DNA from: Limimaricola litoreus
GTDB taxonomy: Bacteria > Pseudomonadota > Alphaproteobacteria > Rhodobacterales > Rhodobacteraceae
Assembly: GCF_024159025.1 (NCBI RefSeq)
Contig: NZ_JAMYXC010000029.1
Coordinates: 1-64,000, forward strand
Direction: 5' to 3'
DNA length: 64,000 bases
Shown: piece after piece, positions 34,048-42,822 of the stretch
Layout of the letters: the number at the start of each line of letters is the position of its first letter
Numbering within the stretch: the stretch's first letter is position 1
Position numbers and translations under genes: made by a program
The notes under the pieces: generated by a model
Database searches by the model: none
The model's input: only the letters and a program-made list of their open reading frames with translations
What the model was told of the DNA's origin: nothing

Positions 34048-34248
34048 TCAATAGCAAGCGAACCAGCGCAATGCCGTGATGATGACGTTGTCATAGTCGC
34101 TGGAGAATGCTTCATCGACGAAACGAGACAGTTCGTCATTGCTCAGTCCGGCACGTCGGCCGGCCTGGCGACACCGACCGACGATGGCATAGGCATTACC
34201 ATCTTCGCCGATCAACTTGACTTTGATGTGGGGATACTTGGTGGTCAT
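34048..34248 (-). CDS. Small conserved hypothetical protein
   Basis: A 66-residue protein starting at MTTKYPHIKVKLIGEDGNAYAIVGR and ending SSDYDNVIITALRWFACY. The YPHIKVKLIGEDGNAF pattern is recalled from small plasmid-borne alphaproteobacterial proteins of unknown function. The longer upstream frame is unlikely to be coding. It is separated from the repeats at 33.65-33.70 kb by about 350 bp. Confidence 0.65.
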   Translation of the reverse strand: MTTKYPHIKVKLIGEDGNAYAIVGRCRQAGRRAGLSNDELSRFVDEAFSSDYDNVIITALRWFACY

Positions 34249-34974
34249 GGGGGTTGGGTCCCCTTCAGTTACGGCGTTGTGCCGCCTCAGGAGGAAGCTT
34301 GGTTCGATGGCAGGAACGACAAAGCGGTTTGGTTCGATAAGTGATGTTCGCGCCTGAGGCCACCATGCCGAGCGGGCCCCGACAGACATCCGAAGTCCAG
34401 GCACGAGGCGTCTGACAGGATGCCTGCTGGCGCGACTGGCGATCGGTTCGATCCATTCTCCGCGACCTCAGACCGATCGCGGGACACGTTCGCACAGATC
34501 GATGGTCGAAATCCCGCCATGGCGGCAGTTCCTCGTCAGCCGCACAGCCGGCCCCGAACATTCATTGGCGAAATGTTCGGGACTCTCGGTGCGAGCGGCG
34601 GCAGATCCCCGACAGGATGTGCGTTTTACTCTTTTTCCGGAGGTCGAGGCGTCAACGACTCTGCAAGTAAATTCTATGAGCCAGCCAGCACCGCCTGACT
34701 GCCGGAGAATCCTGAGTAGCTGGAGCACATGAGGGAACGCGCTTGGCATGACATTGTGTCTCCTTGGCACTCCTCTCGGCCCGAAGCGTTGCATTGTTGC
34801 GTCTATTCAAGGGCACCGCACCTATTGAGCCAAAGGAGAAGGATCGACCGAAACCGGCTTCCCCCACTTCGCGGTGTAAACTTCGACGAAGCCGTCTGTA
34901 AGTGCTCGATGTCCGCTCAGCGGACCCGGCGAACTTTCGCTGCGGCTGCACGAATGCCGGCTTTCCGAATATTC
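34249..34974. other. About 725 bp without a recognised gene
   Basis: No coding frame on either strand has family resemblance. Part of it (about 34880-34960, TCCGCTCAGCGGAC, GCGAACTTTCGCTGCGGC) resembles dispersed intergenic sequence. This is probably the junction where the MocR-MFS-Ddl cassette joins the element. Confidence 0.4.
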
Positions 34975-36309
34975 TCAGGACCTGGAAGCCTCATCAACGA
35001 CTTCCCGGACTATCTGGAAGATCCCCTTCAGGTCGTCCTTGTGCACGCCACCGAACGCAAGACGAAGCGCCTGAGGCACGGCAACGGTCGTCGCGAAAGG
35101 TTCTGCACCCGACACGGAGATTCCGTTTTCCTTCAGACGTGCGACGATGGGTTCCGCCCGAACACCTTTTTCGAGCGGCAACCAGGCAAAGCCTGCGTTG
35201 CGATGCGAAAGGATGGGCGATCCACCGAAAGCGGCCTGCCAGATCTGCTGTCGCTGCGCACCGTCCCGCCTTCGGTTCTCCTCGGAGCGGATCAGCGTGC
35301 CGTCCTCCACCCAGCCCGTGACCAATCCGGAAATCAGCGCCGGGGCGTTCCAGGTCGTCGCCCTTATCGCCTCGAGCAGCCGGTCCGTATGGTGCGCTGG
35401 GGCGATCATATAGCCCAGACGCAGCCCGGTCGCGAGGCTCTTGGAAAAGCCTCCTACATGGACAGTCCTCTCCGGCGCGAGGAAAACAAAGCTCGACGGG
35501 GGGGCCGGTTCCAGAAATGCGTAAGCAGCGTCTTCGATGATCAGGAGGTCGTGCTCGCGCGCGATCTCGATCAAACGCCGGCGTGTCGCCTCGTCCATCA
35601 CCGCGCCCAGGGGATTGTGAACGGTTGGCATCAGATAGACCGCCCGCAGTTTGCTCGCATGGCACTGTCGTTCCAGATCGTCCGGGTCCATCACACCACG
35701 CCGTCCTTCGACCGGGACAATCTCGAGGCCCTGCAACGCCGCGACGGATTTGAAGCCGGGATAGGTCAGGGTGTCGGCCGCAATCCTCTCGCCGCGTCGA
35801 AAGAGCCCGAGGGCGATGGTTGCAAGCCCATGCTGCCCGCCAGACGTGACCAGAAGGCATTCCGGGTCGATCGGACCAAGGGTCGAGGTGAGGCTTTCGG
35901 CAATGATCCGGCGTTCGTGGGTCCGCCCGCCATGCGGCTGGTAGCGCAGCATCGCCTCGAGGTCGCCCGCCGCCGCAAGTCGCCGCAAACCCGCACGGAG
36001 CATCTCCGCATCGGCTGAGTCTCCCGGCATGTTGAAGACCAGGTCGACGAGGCCTTCGCTGGCTGTCTGTCGGACGCCGAGCGTGGGCGGCAATCCGGGA
36101 TCGCGCACATAGGTGCCGCGCCCCGCTTCGCCGACGATCAGGCCTCTACGTTCAAGCTCCCCATAGGCACGCGTCGCTGTGGCCAAGGCCACCTTGAACT
36201 GCTCCGCGAAGGCGCGATGCGTGGGCAGCTTCGTGCCCGGAGCCAACCTGCCTTCGCTGATGGCGGTCGAGAGCATGTCGGCAAGGCGGATGTATCGGGC
36301 TTTCTTCAT
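34975..36309 (-). CDS. MocR-family regulator (GntR winged helix plus aminotransferase-fold domain)
   Basis: A 444-residue protein. Residues 1-70: GntR winged helix (LPTHRAFAEQFKVALATATRAYGELERRGLI). Residues 90-440: fold type I PLP-dependent aminotransferase, with PTVHNPLGAVM (Asn), IIEDAAYAFL (Asp) and GGFSKSLATGLRLGY, where SKSLATG holds the PLP lysine. MocR proteins sense PLP plus an amino-acid ligand. It is divergent from an MFS transporter and a Ddl gene. Known MocR member DdlR controls a D-Ala-D-Ala ligase gene; the neighbourhood here suggests the same type. Confidence 0.9.
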   Translation of the reverse strand: MKKARYIRLADMLSTAISEGRLAPGTKLPTHRAFAEQFKVALATATRAYGELERRGLIVGEAGRGTYVRDPGLPPTLGVRQTASEGLVDLVFNMPGDSADAEMLRAGLRRLAAAGDLEAMLRYQPHGGRTHERRIIAESLTSTLGPIDPECLLVTSGGQHGLATIALGLFRRGERIAADTLTYPGFKSVAALQGLEIVPVEGRRGVMDPDDLERQCHASKLRAVYLMPTVHNPLGAVMDEATRRRLIEIAREHDLLIIEDAAYAFLEPAPPSSFVFLAPERTVHVGGFSKSLATGLRLGYMIAPAHHTDRLLEAIRATTWNAPALISGLVTGWVEDGTLIRSEENRRRDGAQRQQIWQAAFGGSPILSHRNAGFAWLPLEKGVRAEPIVARLKENGISVSGAEPFATTVAVPQALRLAFGGVHKDDLKGIFQIVREVVDEASRS

Positions 36310-36356
36310 GATCCCACTGTATCTATGACAATATAAAAATTGTCATGCCTGATCCC
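36309..36356. promoter_or_regulatory. Operator region between MocR and MFS genes
   Basis: A perfect inverted repeat ATGACAAT (36325-36332)-ATAAAA-ATTGTCAT (36339-36346), flanked by a direct repeat TGATCCC at 36309-36315 and 36350-36356, 41 bp apart. Both features fit MocR binding (paired direct and inverted repeats near divergent promoters). AT-rich spacer may hold the -10 of one promoter. Confidence 0.62.
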
Positions 36357-36400
36357 GCATGACATCCCGGTCTCAAGTCAACCTTCGAGATCCATGCCCC

Positions 36401-37567
36401 ATGTCCAAGCTGCTCCCGGTTTCGCTGCTTGCCCTTGGCCTTTTCACGGTGACGTTCGCCGTGAACCTCCAGGCGCCGCTCTACGACGCCTACGCGGCGA
36501 AAAGCGATGTCAGGGCGACGTCGGTGACGGTCGCGTTCGCGGCCTATGTCGCGGGGCTCATGCCGACGCTGCTGCTGCTTGGCGGGCTATCGGATCGGGT
36601 CGGACGACGGGTGCCGATTGCTCTGGCGCTGATCCTCGGCACCGTTGCGACGGCGCTTCTTGTGCAGGTTCCAAGCTGGACCAGCCTCGTCGTGGCGCGA
36701 ATTCTGCTCGGGATCGGGACGGGCCTCGCGACGACTACCGGGACCGCCTACATGACGGAAATACTCGGCGCGGGCCGTGCCAAGACCGCCGCCCTTGTTG
36801 TGACCTCCGCCACATCGCTCGGCTTTGGCGGCGGTGCTCTGGCGACCGGCATCAGTCTCGGAATGCAGGGGCCGACGTTTCTGCCCGCCAGCTACGTCGC
36901 GCTGTTCGTCGCGGCTCCGGTCCTCGCCGTGATCGCTCTCGGACTGCCCAGGATCGATAAACGCCGGCCCGTCTCCCTTATGCGTCTGCCGGTCTTCCCC
37001 TCCGGCACGTGGATGTTCGGTGCCGCGATGGCACTGGCTTGGTCCACGACCGGCATGACCATCGCGGTCGTTCCGCTTGAGCTGGCTGCGAACGATCTCG
37101 GGGGATGGACGGGTCTCGTCATATTTCTGGCGATCTTCATGGGGTTTCTTTGCCAGCCGATTGCCCGGCGCATGACCAACGACCGCGCGCTCGCCCTCGG
37201 GTTCGTTCTGATCCCGCTCGGCTTTCTCGTTCTTCTGGCCGGCGTCTGGTTGAAGGTTCTCCCATTCGTTCTCGTCGGAACCTGCATCACCAGCGCGGCA
37301 AGCTACGGCTTTACCTATCTCGCTGCACTGGCAGAAGTCTCGGTGCGTGCGCCGGCCGACCGGGCGCGGGCAACGGCGGGTCTGTTTGTCTATGCGTATC
37401 TCGGGTTCTCGCTCCCCGTGATCGCCTGCGGCGCGTTGGCGGACATGCTTGGTCTTCTGTCGGCGATGTTGGTGTTCGCAGCGGTCCAGATCACGGTCAC
37501 CGTGATCGTCGTGATGATCTTGTATCGAGGGGCAATCTCGCCCGTCGCTTCTTTGAGTGCGGAATAA
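36401..37567 (+). CDS. MFS transporter
   Basis: About 388 residues, start set at MSKLLPVSLLALG (36401); an ATG 14 codons earlier is possible. Twelve hydrophobic segments; GGLSDRVGRRVP after helix 2 is the MFS A motif and RILLGIGTGLATTTGTAYMTE is the helix 4-5 region. Probably an exporter. It is divergent from the MocR gene, and the next gene (Ddl) starts 4 bp after it, so it is probably co-transcribed with ddl. Confidence 0.85.
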   Translation: MSKLLPVSLLALGLFTVTFAVNLQAPLYDAYAAKSDVRATSVTVAFAAYVAGLMPTLLLLGGLSDRVGRRVPIALALILGTVATALLVQVPSWTSLVVARILLGIGTGLATTTGTAYMTEILGAGRAKTAALVVTSATSLGFGGGALATGISLGMQGPTFLPASYVALFVAAPVLAVIALGLPRIDKRRPVSLMRLPVFPSGTWMFGAAMALAWSTTGMTIAVVPLELAANDLGGWTGLVIFLAIFMGFLCQPIARRMTNDRALALGFVLIPLGFLVLLAGVWLKVLPFVLVGTCITSAASYGFTYLAALAEVSVRAPADRARATAGLFVYAYLGFSLPVIACGALADMLGLLSAMLVFAAVQITVTVIVVMILYRGAISPVASLSAE

Positions 37568-37571
37568 AGCA

Positions 37572-38662
37572 GTGACAGACTTGGAAAACGTAAAGCGCTT
37601 GCGGATCATGGTGCTGTTCGGTGGCCGGTCGAGCGAGCACGAGGTTTCAATTCTGTCCGCGGTTAACGTCCTCTCCGCAATGGATCTTGAGAAGTATGAG
37701 CCGTGCCGGTGTTTATCGGGCACGACGGCCTTTGGAGGCTCAGCGATTATTCCGCGGGTTCACTTTCGCGATCGACAGATGGATCAAGGGTCGCTCCCAT
37801 TCCAGGCGGACGGGGGCATCTGGTCAACCTGTTGGCCGATGGACGTCTCGGGGAGTTGCCTCCCGTCGATGCAGTTTTTCCTGTGCTCCACGGTCTATGG
37901 GGCGAGGATGGCTCGATACAGGGGGCGGCCATCACCGCAAACGTCCCACTGATCGGATGCGGCATTCCGGGTTCGGCGAATGCGCTGGACAAGGAGATCG
38001 CAAAGCGGCTTCTGAACGAGGCAGGATTACCAGTCGCTCAGTCCATGACGATCCGCCGGGAGGACGCGGCCCCCTTCGACGTGGTAAAGGGCAAGCTGGG
38101 CGCCCCATTCTTCTTGAAGCCTGCCATGCAAGGATCGTCGGTCGGTGTCGGAAAGGTTTCGACCGACGAAGAATATCGTGCCGTGCTGACAAACGGGTTC
38201 AAATTTGATCATCGGATGCTTGCAGAGGAATACATCCCGGGCCGCGAGATAGAATGCGCTGTCCTGGAAGATGCCGACGGATCGCTGTTCGTCTCAAAGC
38301 CCGGGGAAGTGTTTCCGTCCTCCGCGCATGGGTTTTACACCTATGATGCGAAATACCTCGACCCGGACGGGGCCGGGTTGCAGATCCCTGCCGACCTTTC
38401 CGTCGACGATGAAGCCTCGATCCGGTCGATGGCCGCCCGAGCGTTTCGAGCGGTCGGGTGCGACGGAATGGCTCGCGTGGATTTTTTCCTGAAGGCCGAT
38501 GGCAAGCTGGTCGTGAACGAGCTGAACACCATGCCAGGTTTCACGGATGCCAGTATGTATCCAAAAGCGATGGCTGCGAGTGGGATAGACGGACGGGAGC
38601 TGCTCGACAGATTGATCGCTCATGGGTTGGCGCGGTTCGACAACGAAGATCGCAGGCAATAA
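37572..38662 (+). pseudogene. ddl: D-alanine-D-alanine ligase, frameshifted
   Basis: Starts at GTG (37572): RIMVLFGGRSSEHEVSILSAVNVLSAMDLEKYE, a Ddl N-terminus. The frame is lost near 37697-37703 and continues in another frame from VPVFIGHDGLWRLSD through the ATP-grasp core (FFLKPAMQGSSVGVGKV, YIPGREIECAVLED, ARVDFFLKADGKLVVNELNTMPGFT) to the stop at 38662. A single missing base after GAGCC restores continuity (...EKYEP-VPVF). It could be a real mutation or a sequencing error. If real, ligase activity would be lost, unless translated by frameshifting. Follows the MFS gene by 4 bp. Confidence 0.82.
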
Positions 38663-38699
38663 CGCGATCACATTCAGCGGAAGGTAAGCGAAGTAGACA

Positions 38700-38795
38700 T
38701 TGGGGTGTGTCGCAGCATCGGTCAGATTGGGCTCGATGCGGACGTTGCGCTTCGAGCCTTGGTGTCGTTCTCTCAAACCTCGAAGTGCAAAATGC
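38700..38795 (+). repeat. Copy of the dispersed intergenic repeat
   Basis: CGCAGCATCGGTCA, GGGCTCGATGCGGACGTTGC, GCCTTGGTGTCGTT and CTCGAAGTGC follow the same order as the copy at 8.23-8.32 kb. The first part is also found on the minus strand at 2.90-2.96 kb. It lies in a 300-bp gap (38663-38965) with no other feature seen. Confidence 0.55.
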
Positions 38796-38965
38796 CGGCG
38801 ATAGAAAGTCGATAGCGACATCGCGTCTGTCCGGCCCATTCGTGCTTGCAAAGGGCACCACGTTTCAGGGCCCTCATGCGGAATGGGCGGGGCAGGCAAG
38901 ACATGTCGGCTGAACCGAAGCATGTGACAGATCGCTCGAGCACCCGCCACATGTCACGCTGCCAT

Positions 38966-39433
38966 TCAGGCGCGCCCCGTCGGCAAGGCGGTCGTGGTTG
39001 CGTATTTCTGCATCCAGTAGCGATGATCGGCGAGACAGAAGCCATCGTCGTCTGGTTTGGCCTCCCATTCCAACTCCGGCAGGGCCTCTCTGATGTCGTC
39101 TTCGATTTCAGCCCAAATCTTGCGGCTGACCGCCATGTCGAGCTCCTTGCTCTCGATTTCCTCCTCCCGCCTTTCCAGAGCGATCCGCCCGGGTCCGCAA
39201 AGCGCTCCGGTTTCGTCGAAGGGCAGCAGGAAGGAAAGCGAGTGGTTCTCGTCAGCGTCGCTGATCTCGAACACGCCATGCTCGCCCACACGAGGCGATC
39301 GCTTGATGTCTTGGAAGCTGCCGAAATTCTCCCATACCTCCCAGATTGGATCGAAGCGCACTGCGCTTTCCAGCAGCTCCACGTCGAAGCCAAAGTTATC
39401 GAGAAATTCCAGGTCTGTTGTCATGTCAGTCAT
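38966..39433 (-). CDS. Hypothetical protein
   Basis: About 155 residues, starting at MTDMTTDLEFLDNFGFD (39433, or 39424 for the second ATG). Strongly acidic with aromatic motifs (IWEVWENFGSF, ALPELEWEAKPDDDGFCLADHRYWMQKYA). Conserved-looking small protein of the accessory element without a recognised family. Lies directly after the inactive methyltransferase paralogue, on the same strand. Confidence 0.6.
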   Translation of the reverse strand: MTDMTTDLEFLDNFGFDVELLESAVRFDPIWEVWENFGSFQDIKRSPRVGEHGVFEISDADENHSLSFLLPFDETGALCGPGRIALERREEEIESKELDMAVSRKIWAEIEDDIREALPELEWEAKPDDDGFCLADHRYWMQKYATTTALPTGRA

Positions 39434-39633
39434 TCCATGTTGGCTGTGGTGAGGATTTGGGAGCCCCTGAAGGCCTTCGCGACCTTGGTTTGAATCCCGG
39501 CCGGTAGGGGTGCAGACGTTCCCACCGAAGGGGCATGGAGATGCTCCTCCGGTGGCCCGTGACGGCGCTCCAAGCGGTAGGGAATGCAAGAGCCTTCCAA
39601 GCACCGTCCGGAGCGCCTTAGGAGACAGCGCTC

Positions 39634-40635
39634 TCAGTTCGTGACCGGCTCCGGGAGCCGCATCAGGAATTCGTCGCGACGAAGCGGACCCTCCGCCTTG
39701 GTCTCGAAATCCCAGTCGGCCCCGCCATCGACGAACTGCATGAAGAGCCGCATTCCGGGAGAGGGCAGATCGAACATGGCAGTGCGGGCCGAGGCCGGTG
39801 CAGGGTTTGCAGGGGCATCTTCGGCAATGGCCGGAGCCTTGCCCGCGGCCAGGCAGGCGGCTTCGTAGAGGGACACGAGATCTCCCTTGGAAACCGACGG
39901 AATGCCGGCCACCTGAAGGCGCAGGAGATCGAAGTCGATCTTGGCGAGGTGGGCGCGCAGCTCGTCCACGCGTCCGTCGGTGGCCTTCAGGTAGTAGTGC
40001 GAGTTGACACTGCCCGCCTCGGCGACTGGCTTGATCCGGCCCGCATTGGCGCCGACGCGCTGCACCGCAAGGTCGGCATCCGAGCGGCCGCTGAACACGA
40101 AGTCAGGGTGCGACTTCGGCTGCATGATCTTGCGCCGCGGCGTGGCGCAGCGCTGCCAGATCTGGAAGGCGCAGGGCACGGTGCGCTCCTTGCCATCCGC
40201 GCCGATGATCAGGCCGACAATGTCCTCGTCGTGGATCAGGTGAAACCTCGGATCGAGCCGGTTCTGCTGGCTCGGCTTGCGGACACAGCGCGGCAGCAGG
40301 AGGGCGATGGTCTGGGCATATCCGGCCGCGGCATTGAAGAAGTCCACGGCAGAGGTGCCGCTCCTGCCGAAGGCCGCGGCGCCAACTACCAAAACGCGAC
40401 CGTAGTTGCAGCTGGGCGTCCAGCTCGCGAACTCCGCAACGCAGAGGCCGGCCGGGCGGGGAGTAATATCCAGTGCGACCCGATTGCGCAGGCTGGTCGA
40501 GAGAGCACTGGGCACTGCGGCGGGGTCAATGATCGTATCGAACGTGTCGAGCGGGCAGATCGCCTCGAGGCGCTGCAGGCAGCACTCGGCGGTGGTGGCC
40601 GTGGTGTCGAAGCTGGGGCGGGTGGTGATGGTCAT
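39634..40635 (-). CDS. Catalytically degenerate methyltransferase paralogue
   Basis: A 333-residue protein aligned end to end with the active methyltransferase domain at 25.2-27.0 kb: IDPAAVPSAL (37-45) replaces IDPSAGEGAF, and VVGAAAFG (AAAF at 86-89) replaces VIGNPPFG. Flanking features remain: RVLVVG, NAAAGYAQ, RKPSQQNR, FQIWQRCATPR, SHPDFVFSGRSDADLAVQRVGANAGRIK, SHYYLKA. Both SAM and catalytic motifs are lost while the DNA-recognition-like half is kept. A regulatory or DNA-binding subunit is inferred. The 3' end adds a tail (FDLPSPGMRLFMQFVDGGADWDFETK). Confidence 0.75.
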   Translation of the reverse strand: MTITTRPSFDTTATTAECCLQRLEAICPLDTFDTIIDPAAVPSALSTSLRNRVALDITPRPAGLCVAEFASWTPSCNYGRVLVVGAAAFGRSGTSAVDFFNAAAGYAQTIALLLPRCVRKPSQQNRLDPRFHLIHDEDIVGLIIGADGKERTVPCAFQIWQRCATPRRKIMQPKSHPDFVFSGRSDADLAVQRVGANAGRIKPVAEAGSVNSHYYLKATDGRVDELRAHLAKIDFDLLRLQVAGIPSVSKGDLVSLYEAACLAAGKAPAIAEDAPANPAPASARTAMFDLPSPGMRLFMQFVDGGADWDFETKAEGPLRRDEFLMRLPEPVTN

Positions 40636-40914
40636 GGTGTGTCTCCGGTATCGATGACCGGGAGATTGGTCCCTTTCCCAAACCGAAAAACGTTCAGTTT
40701 GATTTTTTAATATAACAAAAACAGATGGTTGGTGCGCGCCTCGAAATTATTATGAAAAGTCGGTGTAGCCGGAGGCAGGTTTCCGGCGTGACGGAAAGGC
40801 CCGCAAGGTCACTGATGTCCAGTCGGGCGCGACGGGGTGCCGCCCGACCGGACATCAGTGCTCTCGCGAGCCAGCGGAACGGGTGGAGATGAACTCTTTG
40901 AAGGATCCTGCCCA

Positions 40915-41475
40915 ATGCATTCCACCCATCTTGCCTGCCTGCCATCGCAACCTGATTGGAGGTCGACGCTCCGTGCCGGCGACATCGTCGCCTTCCGCTT
41001 CCCGCATGAGCGCGACGGCGACGAGCCACCGAAGGTGCGTCCCACGCTCGTGCTCGGCCTTTGGGTCGAGAACGGCCAACGCTTGGCAACGCTCGCTTAC
41101 GGCACTTCGAGCGGCCGGCGTCGCGCGCCTCATCTTCTGGTGCCGGTCACTGCCCCGGAGGAGCTGACCTGCGCGTCGCTCCGCAGGCCGACGGTCTTCG
41201 ATGCCGGGCGACGGCTGCGCGTGCTGCTCGACGACCCAGCCTTCGAGATCCATCCCGTTCTGAACACGGCTGTCATCGGGCATCTCACCGGGGCTGCCGC
41301 GGCGCGGCTCGCGCTTGTCCAGAGGCAGGTTACGCGCGGATCTTATCGCCGCTTGCCTTGGGGTCGGATGCGATCCTCTGGCACGTCGGCCCCCATCCCC
41401 CATCACCGCAGCCGTCCCCTGCTGTCGCTCAGGTCGGACGATCGAGAGAGCAGCAACCGCCAGCCCGGAGCATAG
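40915..41475 (+). CDS. PemK/MazF-like protein
   Basis: A 186-residue protein. AGDIVAFRFPHERDGDEPPKVRPTLVLGLWVENGQRLATLAYGTSS resembles the MazF/PemK fold (GDIV-x-F, K/RPxLV, then strand and loop). A C-terminal Pro/Arg/Ser-rich tail is likely not conserved. No antitoxin gene precedes it. AAGGA is 9 bp upstream of the ATG at 40915. Family identity is tentative; an RNase toxin or a DNA-binding relative is possible. Confidence 0.5.
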   Translation: MHSTHLACLPSQPDWRSTLRAGDIVAFRFPHERDGDEPPKVRPTLVLGLWVENGQRLATLAYGTSSGRRRAPHLLVPVTAPEELTCASLRRPTVFDAGRRLRVLLDDPAFEIHPVLNTAVIGHLTGAAAARLALVQRQVTRGSYRRLPWGRMRSSGTSAPIPHHRSRPLLSLRSDDRESSNRQPGA

Positions 41476-41721
41476 CGCCGCGTCCGTTACGCGATCGCAG
41501 TCGTCCAATACTCCACCCATTCGGCAAGGGTAGCTTGGATCATCGGCCCCTTCGGGGGGCTAACCCAAGCGAGAGCCCCGCAGCATCCGACGGGCCCACG
41601 CTGTCCGTAAAAGGGCCTCCAGAGCTTCCCCGCCAATCCCTTACGGCCCTCCCATCCGAAGAGGGCCGCCTTGTCGCCTGCGGCGCACCGCCGTCGGGCC
41701 TATATCTCAAGGAAAGACTTC

Positions 41722-42084
41722 ATGTTCGACACTCCCATCCCACTCTCCGCCCTGCATCATTTCGCCCAGCAATACGACGTCGCCCTCCAGAACGCGGCTT
41801 GGTGTCTGGGGGGTCGGCCATGGCTCCTGCGAGCACAGCGCCTGCTCGACGATCTGCGACAGCCGGCGCGGCTGACATGCAGGGCCGAGCGCGATGCGCA
41901 GGCCCTGCTCGACCTGCTTCGCCTCGAGCATGTGCATGACGAGAACCGCATCGAAGCGGCCTGCTTCGCGGTGATCGACCCAACTTCGCCGAATGTCGAA
42001 AATATCTGCCTGCTTTCCGAGGCCCTGAGGGACGCGCTCCATGCAGCACAGGCTCAGCAGGAGACGGAGACCTATCATGTGTGA
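41722..42084 (+). CDS. Hypothetical protein
   Basis: A 120-residue, mostly helical protein starting MFDTPIPLSALHHFAQQYDVALQNAAW; AAGGAAAG lies 5 bp before the ATG. Its stop overlaps the start of the next gene by 8 bp. No family recognised. It and its partner look like ordinary accessory genes of mobile elements. Confidence 0.6.
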   Translation: MFDTPIPLSALHHFAQQYDVALQNAAWCLGGRPWLLRAQRLLDDLRQPARLTCRAERDAQALLDLLRLEHVHDENRIEAACFAVIDPTSPNVENICLLSEALRDALHAAQAQQETETYHV

Positions 42085-42574
42085 GCGGTGTCATGACTGC
42101 GACAGCCTCATCGTTCGGATCAACCGAGCCCTCGATGCCGCGGAGGCCACCGAAGCGGCCTTGGCCGCGGCCGAGAAGATCCAGGGCCTCTCGGTCTCGC
42201 AGCAGCGTCGAGCCGCGATGCTGCGCCAGGAGTTAGCGCAGGCGACAATTTTCTCGGCGCTCGACATCGACGCGTTTCGCGTCTTTGCAGCCGATCTCGA
42301 TGCGGCCATCCGCCAAGGCACGGGGAGCCATTACATCGCTGATGAATATGCCATCTCGGGAGGCTACGAGCAGCACGTTACGAACGAGTCTGCGATGGCG
42401 CTGATCGCCCTGCAGTCGGCGTTGAACCTCCTCGCCAGGCGAATCGGCGCCGTGCGCAACAGGCTGCGCGCGGAGCGGATCGCGAGCGAGCTTCGGGTAT
42501 TGAAGAAGCACGGGCTGGAAACAGCCCCTCGCCTTGCGAGTCGTCAGCGCCAATCGAATAGACGATCATTATAG
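42077..42574 (+). CDS. Hypothetical helical protein
   Basis: A 165-residue protein starting MCERCHDCDSLIVRINRALDAAEATEAALAAAEK (CxxCxxC at the start, possible metal binding), then long helices up to a basic end. It starts 8 bp inside the end of the previous gene, so they are coupled. A coiled-coil-like central region (about 15-60, 110-145) is seen. Unknown function. Confidence 0.6.
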   Translation: MCERCHDCDSLIVRINRALDAAEATEAALAAAEKIQGLSVSQQRRAAMLRQELAQATIFSALDIDAFRVFAADLDAAIRQGTGSHYIADEYAISGGYEQHVTNESAMALIALQSALNLLARRIGAVRNRLRAERIASELRVLKKHGLETAPRLASRQRQSNRRSL

Positions 42575-42822
42575 GGCTAAAACCTGAATGCCACCCTCAG
42601 GGAAGTAGTCAAAAATAAGCAAGCGATCGAAACAACCGTGTTATGTTTCGACTGAACACGTTCACCAGCTGTATTGCAAACGCCTGGAACCGCTAACATT
42701 CCGAACGGAATGCCAAGCAGCTGCGCAGCTGGCTTAGCTAAGACCGAGGTAAGGTACCTCGACTATTTCTCACAGTGGACGAATGCCATTTAGGTCGACT
42801 GCTTGACTTGAGTGTCAGCACA

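Noticed and set aside
36587-37723. 378-codon minus-strand frame across the MFS and ddl genes
   Set aside because: Asp/Arg/His-rich, shadow of a membrane-protein gene; it crosses gene borders.
41671-41721. Longer start of the hypothetical gene at 41722
   Set aside because: AAGGAAAG precedes the ATG at 41722; upstream codons are unlikely to be translated.
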